Shown here one piece after another: positions 35,259 through 45,476 of a stretch of DNA of 49,497 bases. The notes beneath the pieces were generated by a model that had not been told where the DNA came from, made no database searches, and saw only the letters and a list, made by a program, of their open reading frames with translations. The position numbers and the translations under genes are program-made. The stretch's first letter is position 1. Each line of letters starts with the position of its first letter. This DNA comes from Sphaerosporella brunnea (taxonomy: Eukaryota; Ascomycota; Pezizomycetes; Pezizales; Pyronemataceae): the NCBI GenBank assembly GCA_008704415.1, contig VXIS01000345.1, positions 1 to 49,497 of the forward strand. Direction: 5' to 3'.

Positions 35259-35642
35259 TTACCCTTCAACTCCACCAAAAGCGTTCTCTCCCGAATAAAC
35301 CACATACAACCACCCATCACCCTGGCCCCTCCTAAACGCGTCCGCAAGACTGCACGTCAACGGCTCAATGGCGCCATCGACGAACAAAAACAGGGCTTTC
35401 TGGGCGCCAATGCGCAGCCTGCGGCGGAGGCTATGGTGCAGCTCAGCGATGGTTGCGGTGCTCCGGAATAGCATAGTGTGTTTGCTGAAATCCCGAAGCT
35501 CGGTTTCCCCTGTCGCTCGCTCGATCACGACCGGAACCAGTTGCTGTGCGCAAAGCTTTGAGGTCTGGATCAGATCGAGTGCCATTCTTCGCCGGGCTGC
35601 AACCGTGGGGTAGGAGTTTCGGAACGTTCCTTCCACCGGCAT
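35259..35642 (-). CDS. Divergent Atg8/LC3-like ubiquitin-fold protein
   Basis: 127 residues in one exon, ATG at 35642. The family layout is kept in order: an N-terminal helical part with FRNSYPTVAARRRMA where Atg8 has its FK..HPFEKR helix, VPVVIER (36-42) as strand 1, a D.SKHTMLF segment in place of the DKKKYLVP strand, TIAELHHSLRRRL helix, KALFLFVDG (82-90), and LYVVYSGENAFGG (112-124), the C-terminal signature containing the lipidated glycine. A three-residue tail (VEG) would be removed by Atg4. Canonical fungal Atg8 is ~116-125 residues and nearly invariant, and its gene usually has introns, so this intronless and poorly conserved copy is a second paralogue rather than the housekeeping gene. 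The role in autophagy is inferred, not shown. Confidence 0.78.
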   Translation of the reverse strand: MPVEGTFRNSYPTVAARRRMALDLIQTSKLCAQQLVPVVIERATGETELRDFSKHTMLFRSTATIAELHHSLRRRLRIGAQKALFLFVDGAIEPLTCSLADAFRRGQGDGWLYVVYSGENAFGGVEG

Positions 35643-36702
35643 GTTGAATGCAGAGCCTATACGTGTGCTAGATTAGTGTTTTTGATAGAGAGGTGGGTAC
35701 TGGTCTGGACGTGCAGGTCAGCGCATGCCAGGTACAGACTGGGGCGAGGAAGGGGGGAGGAGAAAAGAGAGTGGACCCTAATAAAGACAGGACAAACCAG
35801 ACGAACGGCAACAATAAGCGGGGACCGGCTTTTAAGTCCCCAGTGAACTCCAATCGACGCGATCAATTTGAACGGCAGGAACTGGTCGGAGTAGTTGCAA
35901 TATAACTCAGTCTTATGGGCTGCCTTCAAAAGGCATGGACTCGGCCACGCCATGTGGAAATCCCACAGTCTGGAGCCCTAGGGCTTCCACCCTGGTTTGA
36001 CTGTTGGCTTTACATGTTCGCGGGTTTAAAGCTGGAGTGGCTCGTGGCTTGTGGCCTATATCTAGAGCGCTGTAACGGCTAGAGTGGATAGTACGTATTG
36101 TGTAATAAGGTGTGTATCTCGACCCAGGTGTGATGGTAATTGGGGTGTGTGCTATCATTATGTCTGGTAATAGGCGGACTCTGCAGGCACAAAATTGGGC
36201 AAAATGGAGAGGGCAGGTGACCAAAACATCAAAACAAGCTACTTCTCTATCCTCCCGGTCGAATCGTGCTATTGACCAAGGGGCCAGTCACTTGGCCAAG
36301 TGACCAGCTTCGTGCGCAGACCAGCCCATTGCGCAAGTTTCAGCTGCCATACTAGCAACTCAAAATATGACAGGGGGACCGGCCTGGCGGGAAAGAGGCC
36401 CACTTGTTGAAGGGAATTTCCGGCGAGCGGGCAAGGCTACGGGCAGACAAAGCATGCTACCCGGACTGAACAGCCTGAGCTGTCTAGTCCTGACGAGCCT
36501 TTCGTGGAGGAACGAGTTTCGGAAGAAAGGAGGGCAAAAGCGAATGCGAAGATCAACCAGTGGAGACCCGCCGAGCGGTCAGGCTCTCAGAAAGAGGACT
36601 CCGAGGTAAGGAATCATGTAATTTAATGGTAAATAGCAAGATGAATCGCGGGATGCGCGAACTTGAAGTTGTCATACGACTTCGCTAGTTTAGCATACTA
36701 CC
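35643..36702. other. Intergenic
   Basis: Carries the upstream region of the Atg8-like gene (GTATAG acceptor-like site at ~35658 on the minus strand suggests a leader intron). The remaining short frames have no support. Confidence 0.35.
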
Positions 36703-36917
36703 CAGTGTTCTCAATAGCCAGCCAGCCCAGCTTTTCAATTCGCACCCTGGCCGGCTGTGGGCTGCATGAGCTGTTGCTCGGGTATGAAGAATGGACATCA
36801 TTTTTGCTTCACTGGTGCCAATTCGGGACTTTTACATACAAAGACGCAGACCACAGCCAGCCAGCCAGTGATCAAACAGCCAGCCCGGGCTTTTTGGGCC
36901 GGCTATTGAGAACACTG
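36703..36917. mobile_element. 215-bp hAT-type MITE
   Basis: Termini CAGTGTTCTCAATAGCC and GGCTATTGAGAACACTG are perfect inverted repeats of 17 bp. They are flanked by the 8-bp direct repeat ATACTACC at 36695-36702 and 36918-36925. CAGTG-type ends with an 8-bp duplication are the hallmark of hAT elements. No coding capacity. The interior has further AGCCAGCC runs. Confidence 0.92.
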
Positions 36918-38396
36918 ATACTACCTACCTTAGCAGGGAAGGGGTGTTTGGAAAATGGTTATATGGCCATTGTATGGCCATGTTGTAAACATGAATATGA
37001 TCGCACGAAAACGAATGACACAATGCGCTTTAAGCCAAAAATTCCTCGCCGGTGTAAGGGTGGATGATGGTCATAGAGGAAAAACAGGATTCAGCCCATG
37101 ACCATGATATGATCATTATATGAGATTATACGTTGAAAAACCTATATGATCGACTCTCCGCAGCGTTGCCGCACTGTGGGCATCCGAAGCGGTGGCGGGC
37201 ATTATCCCCGTCAGGCACTAGTCATCGCGATCTGCATCCCTTCATCATCATCATCACGTCGAGTCATGCACTCGAGTGTTGCCCTCGCCTCCCCCGCTGC
37301 AACGCCAAAAAAGATGCCACACCGCCAGTAGGGTCAACATAAAGATTCAGCTGGGAGATGTGATGATGCCGATTCGAATCCGGAAGAGGTAGCGATCATA
37401 TCGCCGCCTTTATCGGACTGCAAGGCAAAGCTGCATCAAAGGTTGAGAGCAATCATGTAAAAATGTGTAAAAACCCCTTCATGTATATCTAGAATACCGT
37501 ATAAACTCGCCAGCAAGAGACTGAACGGCGCGAAAATAAAAAAGGTGAAAGGGCATGTGATGCGAGTGATTGATGATGATTGAATTTTAGGTAGAATAGT
37601 CGGCTCGCGGTATTCATGCTCATTCCAGTGCTTTGCTGGCGAGTTTATATCATGGATTGGCAGATTCCTCCAGCAAGGAGCCCATTGCGGTCCGTTAAAA
37701 TTCTTGCACTGGATACGGCAGTCCACCCTGCTTTTGTCCGGGGTATTCAGGAAAACGTCCTGTTCTGCAATATCGGCCCGACAACTTCTCACGATGCAAA
37801 CAGTTCACTTCCCAAATCAAAAGCTCCTGTATTCTCCCTGCTAAAATAACTAGTGCTTCACTGAGCATCATCGCACAGCTTACGAGTTTGTAATAGTCCA
37901 GCTGAATCTCCATCGGCACGGGCCGGGGCGCAGAGGCTTGGCCGGCTTTCACCTGGGCCTGACGGCCACTCCTCTCTTGTCGCGGTGTATGTAATTGTCA
38001 GGTTTCGGGGGTTTCGGCCATGGTGCGTCACGCAAGCACTCGGCATTTGCGGTTGTTTACAGAACTGCGCATACTTGCCGCTTGCAATAAAAAACCGATA
38101 ATTTTTCCTGTACATAGAGAACTACCACTTTCATTCCTCTCTACTTTTGACAGTACCTACTTAGGGTTCTGTACCCGTATCCCCTCCTGCCTCCCTCAGT
38201 TCCCTTGACCTAAACGAGCAGGTCTTCGACCACAGCATATTCTGACTGGAGTTCGGGGGGAACTGGTTGCCGGCCCAGACTTGATAAAAACCTTGACTGA
38301 CAACCAGAACCCCCTCCTAGCGGTTCCTGGAGTCCCCTGGGAGCTGCGACACGAATTCAGTGACCTTGAACAGATCGACAATGCGATCGTTCAGGT
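36918..38396. other. Intergenic with a 17-bp inverted repeat pair
   Basis: TATAAACTCGCCAGCAA at 37500-37516 recurs inverted at 37633-37649, bracketing ~116 bp; it may be a small hairpin element, but no target duplication is visible. No supported gene. Confidence 0.4.
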
Positions 38397-38700
38397 CCGG
38401 AGGGTTTTCACTCTGGGGAACTCAAGCACTCCTTGCCCAAGTGCTTGCGGTGAGCGGCCTTGAGGGGATAAACCGGAGGGTTTTCGCTCTGGGGAACTCA
38501 AGCACTCCTTGCCCAAGTGCTTGCGGTGCGCGGTCTTGAGGGGATAAACCGGAGGGTTTTCGCTCTGGGGAACTCAAGCACTCCTTGCCCAAGTGCTTGC
38601 GGTGCGCGGTCTTGAGGGGATAAACCGGAGGGTTTTCGCTCTGGGGAACTCAAGCACTCCTTGCCCAAGTGCTTGCGGTGCGCGGTCTTGAGGGGATAAA
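38397..38700. repeat. Minisatellite, four copies of a 76-bp unit
   Basis: Units start at 38397, 38473, 38549 and 38625 with CCGGAGGGTTTTC and end GGGGATAAA. Copies 2-4 are nearly identical; copy 1 differs at three or so sites (for example TTCACTC for TTCGCTC). Each unit contains a hairpin, CAAGCACT...AGTGCTTG. The unit length is not a multiple of three, so it is unlikely to be a coding repeat. Confidence 0.95.
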
Positions 38701-39354
38701 CAGTGATATTGTCGTGGGCTCTTGCTGGCCTGGAGGCCGCTGCTGGCCTGAATCCCAACTGGACGGGTATGTTAGTGACAGACCAAAGAGATTGGGGGGT
38801 GACAAACCGACGACACGCGGCGCTCGGGTAGTTGAGCAGCAACGCGAAGTTCGAATTACTCGAACAGGCTTCCCGATGTTCCGCGACGGAACCATTGGTC
38901 TGTTCCATCCTTCGGGACACATGGTCACTTTGAAACGATGCAGAGAAGATTGGCGGGGGCCCAAGCACACAGAAACCAGTGCATGATGGCCTTAGATGCT
39001 CGCTGCCCCAATGCGACCGCCCCAACGCCACCACGTTTCGCCGGTATCCTTATATTTGTACTCGGAATCGGCGGACACAACAGAGAAGCATCCGTAAGGT
39101 TGCGGGGGCGGGAGGCAGAACGAACACGACCCCCCGCGGCGAGCCCCTTCGAGCGCGGCGTCGCGCTGAGTGGCCGCCTGTATCCGTTGCCTTCCTCGGT
39201 CCACAGTTGGGATCTCGCACTCCTGGAAGCACGTGACGAGGCTCTCTGCTCCATCTCCATCTGGGTGAGCGGTGACGCTCATGTCAACAAGCCAGGGTCA
39301 AGTTAGTGATTGTTGTCTGTAATACGGCTTTGAGGCCAACTTACTAGAACTTGT
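38701..39354. other. Unassigned sequence
   Basis: Frames on both strands have protein-like stretches, for example the minus frame from ATG 39282 (MSVTAHPDGDGAESLVTC), but neither family nor splice structure supports one. Confidence 0.3.
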
Positions 39355-39888
39355 TTAGTCGTCTTCATCGTCGCTGTCATCATCATCGTTGTCCTCGTCG
39401 GCAGCCGCCTCGAATGCGTCAATAGCCAGGGCCAGGGCGTTTCTGAGTGATACCAGCGTATCCAACTGCATCAGCCGCGTCGAGGGAGCCATGATGTCGG
39501 TGGCTCCACCGTCTGGGTTCCAGGGCCAGCAACTGCAAATTGGTTAGTCGGCACGGAGCATCGCGAAAATAGGATAGATCACTTACGGTTCCCTGAAGAG
39601 GAGACCTGGAGGCCTTCTCGACGGTGATCTAGACCGCCTGGCCGTGTGCGCTCGCTTCCTCATCGCCACGGGGTACAAAGCAAGCACCGCTACGGAGGTA
39701 GGATCCAAAACCTGGTGAGTGGGGAGGATGAAACTTCGCGTATGCACCATCAAGTCGTTCGGCATTCCATCGTTGCCAAACAGACCGTTGATCATACAAA
39801 TGGATACCTTTGCAGATAACGAACTCGAAGGCATTGGATGGGGTGGCGGTGGAGAGGTAAATCCCAGCGGAAACGGTGTATCATACAT
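39355..39888 (-). CDS. Small acidic-tailed protein of unknown function (159 aa)
   Basis: Exon 1 is 39888-39587, the intron 39586-39533 (54 bp, GTAAGT, branch CTAAC, GCAG) and exon 2 39532-39355, giving 159 residues. Features in order: proline-rich start (MYDTPFPLGFTSPPPP), a central FGNDG segment, a basic SR-like stretch (RKRAHTARRSRSPSRR), a tryptophan motif formed across the splice junction (CWPWNPDGG), an amphipathic helix (LDTLVSLRNALALAIDAF) and an acidic tail of D/E. The canonical intron and clean frame joining are the main evidence. The start ATG was chosen as the first ATG in an open frame that extends upstream without one. Confidence 0.65.
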
Positions 39889-40700
39889 TGGTAGATATCG
39901 CGTGGTCGTCAACGCGTAAGGGTGTGGTGTTACGAGAGTGACCGTTGGTTGCTGATGAGATGCGAGCTCGGGTTGGACTTGGGGGAGATGAGATGGGTGA
40001 TAGAAAAAAGGGATGAGGTGCAGTGCTGGCGCATTCAGAAGCCACGACGCCAAACATCGAATGCTATGACTGCAATCTTTACCTCGCTTCACTCGCTCCC
40101 GCACCTCCCCAGCACCCCCCCCTCACCTGCCACCACCTACAACACTTAGGTTTATCTTCCCTCCAGCTCTAGAGCTTACCTCCTCCGCTCCCACAACTTC
40201 TACCTTCACTACTACCACCATGTACTTTCAACTTTGTACAGCTCCAGAGCTCACCCCTCCGAGCCTGGAGCGATCTACGCGCAGAGAGTCGCCCTGACCT
40301 GGGAGACCAAAGACCTTGAGACATGATGGGGTCTCTCCCCACGACGCGTCACTGCTAGCAATTGCTTTACCCCCCACTCATACTCACCACTCTTACTACT
40401 ACACGCCACCAGACAGGTATGGCTTCAACGCTCCGAATGGAAGCTTAAGATAGAAGCTTCGGCTGACGCGATGCTGACCCCCAGCCCGCACAGGAACCCC
40501 AAAGCGTCCCAACCAACCTCCGCAACTCCGAAGGTCGTGTCAAGAACGCTCAAGCTTCGGGTTCTTGCACCCAAGCGTCCCCGCAAGTAAGTGCAAAACT
40601 GATCGATAGATGGCATCTGCACCTTGCTTTTGCAAGGTGCAGGCCATCGTTTGGTTTTCCTTTCTTTCTGCCCCCCTCCACACGGGGGGTCGCGGAGGAG
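39889..40700. other. Intergenic
   Basis: Upstream region of the 159-aa gene and T/C-rich sequence. No supported gene. Confidence 0.35.
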
Positions 40701-40952
40701 CCCTCTCGACCATCCGGGGGCGCCGGGATGGCGCCCCCTTGTGCGTCCGGTGGGATCGGCTGTAAGATGTCCTGGTGCGCTTCCTACGCACCGCCACTGG
40801 CCAGCCGACGGCAAGCAACAACACCACCCTCTCGACCACCCGGGGGCGTCGCGATGGCGCCCCCTTGAGCATGCGGTGGGATCGGCTGTAAGATGTCGAG
40901 GTGCGCTTCCTACGCACCGCCACTGGCCAGCCGACGGCAAACAACGACACCA
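40701..40952. repeat. Tandem duplication of a 126-bp unit
   Basis: Copies 40701-40826 and 40827-40952 both start CCCTCTCGACCA and share GGTGGGATCGGCTGTAAGAT and CTACGCACCGCCACTGGCC, with about a dozen differences. Because 126 is a multiple of three, open frames pass through on both strands and translate to repeated, low-complexity peptides. I do not take these as genes. Confidence 0.9.
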
Positions 40953-40984
40953 TTGTGTCGTGGGAGGGGGGGGGGGCTTCTTCA

Positions 40985-41345
40985 ACAGCCCAGAACCCGG
41001 CAGCCTGATCGTTTCCAAGTTTCCAATGAGTGCTGGTTCCGCCTCTCGGGCAAGCGGCAGAGTCAGGAGCACATGTTTAAAGAGTGCAATCGGTTGGTAC
41101 CACGGATTGGCACCATTCGGTGCCCGGTGGAGGAGTTTTTGGCTTGAAAGCACCTACGGGTGGCGGTAGCTCCTGAAGAAGGGTAGAGGATAGGAAGTGG
41201 CCGAGGTCGTTTTGCGATGGTGGTTGTAGGTGTTGGGCCTGTCTTTCCTTTTTGTTATTTTGTTAATTCCTTTTCCCTTTGTCATTTCACTTCGGTATTG
41301 AAGGTGGCTGCAGTTGACGCATGAGATGATTGATTACACACACAC
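40985..41345 (+). mobile_element. LINE remnant: C-terminal coding end and 3' region
   Basis: Plus strand near 41020-41110 reads ECWFRLSGKRQSQEHMFKEC, a C..C...H...C-type motif that follows the RNase H domain in fungal Tad1-type LINEs. It is followed by the 3' landmarks GGGCCTGTCTTTCCTTT (41237), TTGACGCATGAG (41314) and GATTACACACACAC (41333). The coding part is truncated at the 126-bp duplication. Confidence 0.55.
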
Positions 41346-42524
41346 ACAGCCCGGCAGCCCACAATGTGACCATTCTTCGTACACCTCTCCTTCCCCGTCC
41401 TTCAGAGCGTGCTTTCCGGCATTGACAGCCCAAGAAAGAAAAGACCATCACGTGCCAGCAGAAATTTCCGCTGGATAGGTCCCCGATAACCAGTAAATAA
41501 ACGTAGATACTGACTAGCGAGGACTCTGCAGACAGTGGGTCGTTCGTCCGGATGGATTCGTTGCAAGTCGTGGACACTGTGTTTGTGTAATCTACAAACT
41601 ATTATACATTATCTCCACTTGTCGTGATTCCCAATGTCAGTTAGGTGTTCGCGTGAGTATACTCGTGTGTATGTGCATGTGCGTGTGCTCTCGCTCTCCC
41701 GTCCCTGTAGCCTGCAGGATTATAATCGGGACGATTCCCAACACGGCGGGCTGCATCTTTTCCACCTTATCTCAATGCCTCGAGTTTCCGCCAGTACATA
41801 ATCGGACCAAGAGTCGGGTAATAATGCTTTAAGAAAGATGTGATTTCATTTGCCTGTCGATATGTAACCACCGTCTCTGCACTTCAAGCCACGCGCAAAG
41901 CATAAAAAAAAAAAAAAAAAAAAAAAAAAACCGATATAATTTCTGCGAGGAATGCCAGTACCAGGCATTTTTTCCACAACCGGTGTTGTTCCTCTGATTC
42001 AGCAGCGACTGCGCACAAAAGGATGGTGGCCTTTTGTCAGAAAGTCGTTCGCAGCGAGCGCCGAGTCTTCTGGGTCATCCATGGCGGCGATTGAGATGGA
42101 GGCAGCCTCGAATGATCGGGGCGAAGGGGGGGTGCGTGAGGTTCTTTAGCTCTGGGGCCCCGGGTCCTTTATAGAACTTTCCTTTCTCTCACCCTGGATA
42201 GCTCTCTTCGATAGGAAAGGGGATCCGGCGGTTCCGTTTTCCTATCCGGCCTACTTAAAAACCCGGTTCTATATATCACATATAGGCTCATATCGTTCAT
42301 GATTTGCACTCAACCGAATTCTATGAATGGCAACGGTCGAGTGACTACACATGATTGTACCAGCATCAATGGGTCCCGAGCAGAAACCTCAAGTGCCATT
42401 CAGGCTGGCCGGAGGAAACAGATATAAAAGCCCTCAATGCCGTTCTGAATTCCTTCTTTCCTCCTCATCTCCGATCCCCTACAAGCCACCAATCCGAAAA
42501 ACACAAACACAAACACCGATTGCA
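41346..42524. other. Intergenic with a 27-A tract
   Basis: A(27) at 41904-41930 may be the tail of a retroposed sequence. A minus-strand 27-codon frame starting at the well-placed ATG near 42082 (MDDPEDSALAANDFLTKG) could be a first exon, but no second exon was found. Sequence from ~42170 is the upstream region of the next gene. Confidence 0.35.
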
Positions 42525-43087
42525 ATGGCACCCACTCCTCCTCCCCCGCTCGCCCGATAGCAGCCAGCCAGGAGTCCTCGCCTCTCTCCTCGGTCCCACC
42601 CACACCTCGCACACCTGAGGTGTCCACCGCCAAGACCCCTCGTGCCCTGCGGCCCAAGGCCACTAAGGTGGCAAAAGCCAAAGCTGCCCCCCGAGCTCGC
42701 CCCAAGCCCACCAGCATTTGTTTCTTTCGGCTGCGTGCCGTGGGAGAAGCGGACGAACGGATCCCAGGAACTTACGAGTTCCTGGCTGGCCACGAAAAGG
42801 TTTTGGCCGATATCCGCCAGGTGGCCATCGAGGTGATCCTCGATGTGCCACCTGGCCTCGAGTACATCAAGTGGCCCGAGGCCATTAAAGTCTCTATCCC
42901 CGGCGAGGAGGATAGTGAGGAGGGGGAAGATAGCGAGGAGGAAGATAGCGAGGAGGGGGAGAGTGAGGAGGAGGAGAGCGAGGTTGAGGAGATGGGGGAA
43001 TTCGAGGCGTGGTTGGAGGAGGACATGGGCCAGGAGAGAGCGGAGATTGAGGCGGAGGGGGATGACGAGGAGAGTGAGGAGGAGTAA
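42525..43087 (+). CDS. Acidic-tailed protein with an apparent one-base frameshift near the start
   Basis: An open frame covering 42449-43087 ends at TAA 43085-43087 but has no ATG before the conserved-looking part. A well-placed ATG at 42525 (MAPTPPPP) lies in another frame and stops at 42560. One additional C in the C5 run at 42543-42547 would join them, so this is either a real frameshift or a homopolymer error. The joined product would be ~188 residues: proline/serine-rich start, basic segment (KATKVAKAKAAPRARPKP), a compact centre (GTYEFLAGHEKVLADIRQ, VILDVPPGLEYIKWPEAI), then a long Glu/Ser/Asp tail (about 60 residues). Unknown family; possibly a nuclear or chromatin-type acidic protein. 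Single exon. Confidence 0.6.
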
Positions 43088-44030
43088 AGATTGGGGGGCA
43101 TGTTTTTTTTCTTTGTTTTTCTTTTTCTCGTCGGAATACTAGCAACTGATCTTGGAAAAATCGTTATTGCGTGAATGTTCCACGGTTCACAGCCCAATTT
43201 ATCACGCTCACCACCCCCGCTCCCTGCCCGCCATGGACCGGCATCTTCCTTGTCCTTTGGACCTCTGAGCGTTAGAAGTCGTATCATTTTCGACCAATCT
43301 CACGGGAACCCCATCCATTCGGCCTGTAACCTAAAAAATGCAACTTTCTATCCGGCAAGGATAGAGTTATGGCAAGTGCTCCATTGCTCGCAGAACCTGA
43401 AAACGTGGTTCTATGGGCCTTCTATAGAGCGACGGAAAGGTCTCCAATGTACAACAAGCGTTTCTAACTATTCTATCCCCCTTATGTACATGTACCTACG
43501 AAAGAACCGAGTCGCAAGAGAAGGAGAGGAAGAAGAACACATCCGGTTCCCAGATATCTTCATGCTCAAACCACCTGCTCGTTCTGGGCGGGAACTTCTT
43601 GCGGAGGTGCAGACCGTGCCGTAGAAGGAAGATCAGCCTTCGCCACTTCCCATCGATAGACCTATGGCTTGCTCGACAATCCTTTATCAAGCTTGAGCTG
43701 AGCGCCCCCGTTGCGGTTTTACCCCCCACTCTCCAATCACCCCTCAATCAGTGGTTGCAACATGCTGTGGTCCGCGAGAGCGTCTTTTGGACCCGGGGAA
43801 CCACTGATAGAGGGCCGAGCAAGCCATACTTTCTGGAAGGAAAGCAGGTGGCGTAGCCTCCGCGATGGTATGGTTTGCGAAGCGATGTTCGTCCGTAAAC
43901 CACGTGAAACCGGGGAGCTGTACGGATGTTGAAACAAGTGGTGCACCTGAAGCAACAGCAGTCAGCAAAGCATGTCCACCCCACCCCCATCTCCTACTAG
44001 ATCTATCACTGACCTAGCTTGGGGTTTCTT
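43088..44030. other. Intergenic
   Basis: T-rich 3' flank of the acidic protein gene (poly-T tract at 43104). An inverted pair ATCAGTGGTT/AACCACTGAT is present at 43747-43756 and 43799-43808. CAGTCAGCAAAGC at 43959 belongs to the hairpin-repeat family that follows. No supported gene. Confidence 0.4.
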
Positions 44031-44062
44031 GCCTCGCTCCCCGCCAGCAGGGAGGAGGCTGG
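44031..44062. repeat. Hairpin repeat, copy 1
   Basis: GCCTCGCTCCC - CGCCAGCA - GGGAGGAGGC folds on itself. It is followed by a second hairpin, GGTTCCTCG/CGAGGAGCC (44072-44090), and preceded by CAGTCAGCAAAGC ~70 bases upstream. Confidence 0.8.
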
Positions 44063-45476
44063 TTTTAGGGTTCCTCGCCGAGGAGCCAAGCTTCGCTCCA
44101 GCCATGCCTGCTGTTCAGCCTCCTGGGTGGGCGTTGTATCTAGGACGTAGTTAGCAAACCCGGCTTCAGAAGAGTAGCCACCGACTCTGTACCTACCAAG
44201 TCTGTAACACGGAGGCGGCGAGGTAAACGGTATTCCCAGGCGCATAGGCCGATCGGAGCATCCCTCGTATATTGGCATCCGGCTTCCTTGAGTACCCGAA
44301 AGTCTCCAAACCTGCACCGCAGCTGACCCATGGGATAGCATTCATAAGGGGGGCGGACAGGTTAGGGGTGGGGACGTGTAGTGGGTCTGTCATGATCGTT
44401 CGCGGTCGCATACAGACAATAAACCTGATTACAAACCAAAAAAAATCTCCAAGCCTGCGGCACGTAGCCCGTCGCCTCGACGGTTTCCCCGTAGCCTAGG
44501 CGCCCCAAGCCCCTAGTATGTCGCGTTTGTATTAGAGAGGAGGCGGTAGGAGGTAGGTCGAGAGGCGTGGTGAGGTTGTAAAAACGTGCTAACAGCTGAG
44601 GGGACGCGCGGCGGTGGCGGAGGTCTTCGTTGCCTGCGTACCTGGTCGAAGATAGGGAGAAGCTGTAGAGAGGTAAGGGAGGGTGGGTGCAAGGGGGTGT
44701 GTGGCAGTGACAGCGGATAAGAGCGGCGAGGATTATCAAAAAAAAAACAAAAAAAAACATGCTATAGTTGAGAGACATAAACATAGAGCAAATCACTACC
44801 TTCAATCCCCAAACCACAACACCGAATATTAGACAGTACCAGAGGTCTTGCTGAACAACCTGGACTCACTTCCTCCTGAATTTGGTGTATTTCAACCACG
44901 GCGTCTACTATCTACAGTCTTAACGCTACTGCCTTTATGTACCGATACTGAGTGAGGGGTATTAGAACAATCGATCTCTTCAATCATACAAACAAAAAAA
45001 AATAAGCCAACCGCTCCGTTGCTGATATCAAAAGATTATTCATTCCCTTGAGCAAAAAGCAAGTCTCACCACGTCATGTAATTACATTACACCCACGGCG
45101 CGGTTTACACTCTGTGGTGTTTGCAAAACATTTCTCGTCTCTGGGCAAATAGGTAGAATCCGCAGCGCAGAGGTTAAGATAGTACAAAATTTTGTGCTGA
45201 CAAAGAGTGAAATTCCACTGAGTAATATCAGGTAGCACTGAATTCGGGTATCTAAAACCGCCGGAATACAGTGTCTTGGGTTCGGCCTGGCAGGACTTGT
45301 TGAAGCTGGAAGGCGCCGTTTTTCAATGCTGGGATCGACACATTTTTCGACAAAATCACTGGTTCAGAAAGAGTGCCAAAGAGACAGTTTAGGTATACAA
45401 GTAATAACACCCCCCGGTGTACTAATATAGATCCCTCTCCCTCAAAACCCTCCCCAGTCCGCCGAAGCTGTACGCC
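44063..45476. mobile_element. Non-coding with a LINE 3' terminus (44375-44450)
   Basis: GTCTGTCATGATCG and CAGACAATAAACCTGATTAC followed by CAAACC and A8 match the LINE 3' ends elsewhere in the window, in plus orientation. The rest (to 45476) is AT-rich sequence without a supported gene. Confidence 0.45.

Noticed and set aside
35028..35471. 147-codon plus-strand open frame
   Set aside because: It lies largely antisense to the Atg8-like gene and has no family features of its own.
37371..37383. B-box-like GATTCGAATCCGG
   Set aside because: No A-box or tRNA stems in the preceding ~80 bases.
37500..37649. Complete MITE
   Set aside because: 17-bp inverted arms are real, but no target duplication or family resemblance could be found, so it is recorded only as an inverted pair.
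38397..38700. CRISPR-like array
   Set aside because: The 76-bp units are directly adjacent with no unique spacers, and the genome is eukaryotic.
40425..41153. 242-codon minus-strand open frame
   Set aside because: It runs through the 126-bp duplication and antisense to the LINE C-terminal motif; composition is low-complexity and the length comes from a GC-rich tandem repeat.
44362..44817. 151-codon minus-strand open frame with a hydrophobic start
   Set aside because: It overlaps the LINE 3' terminus antisense, and its hydrophobic stretch is encoded by the complement of A-rich tracts.
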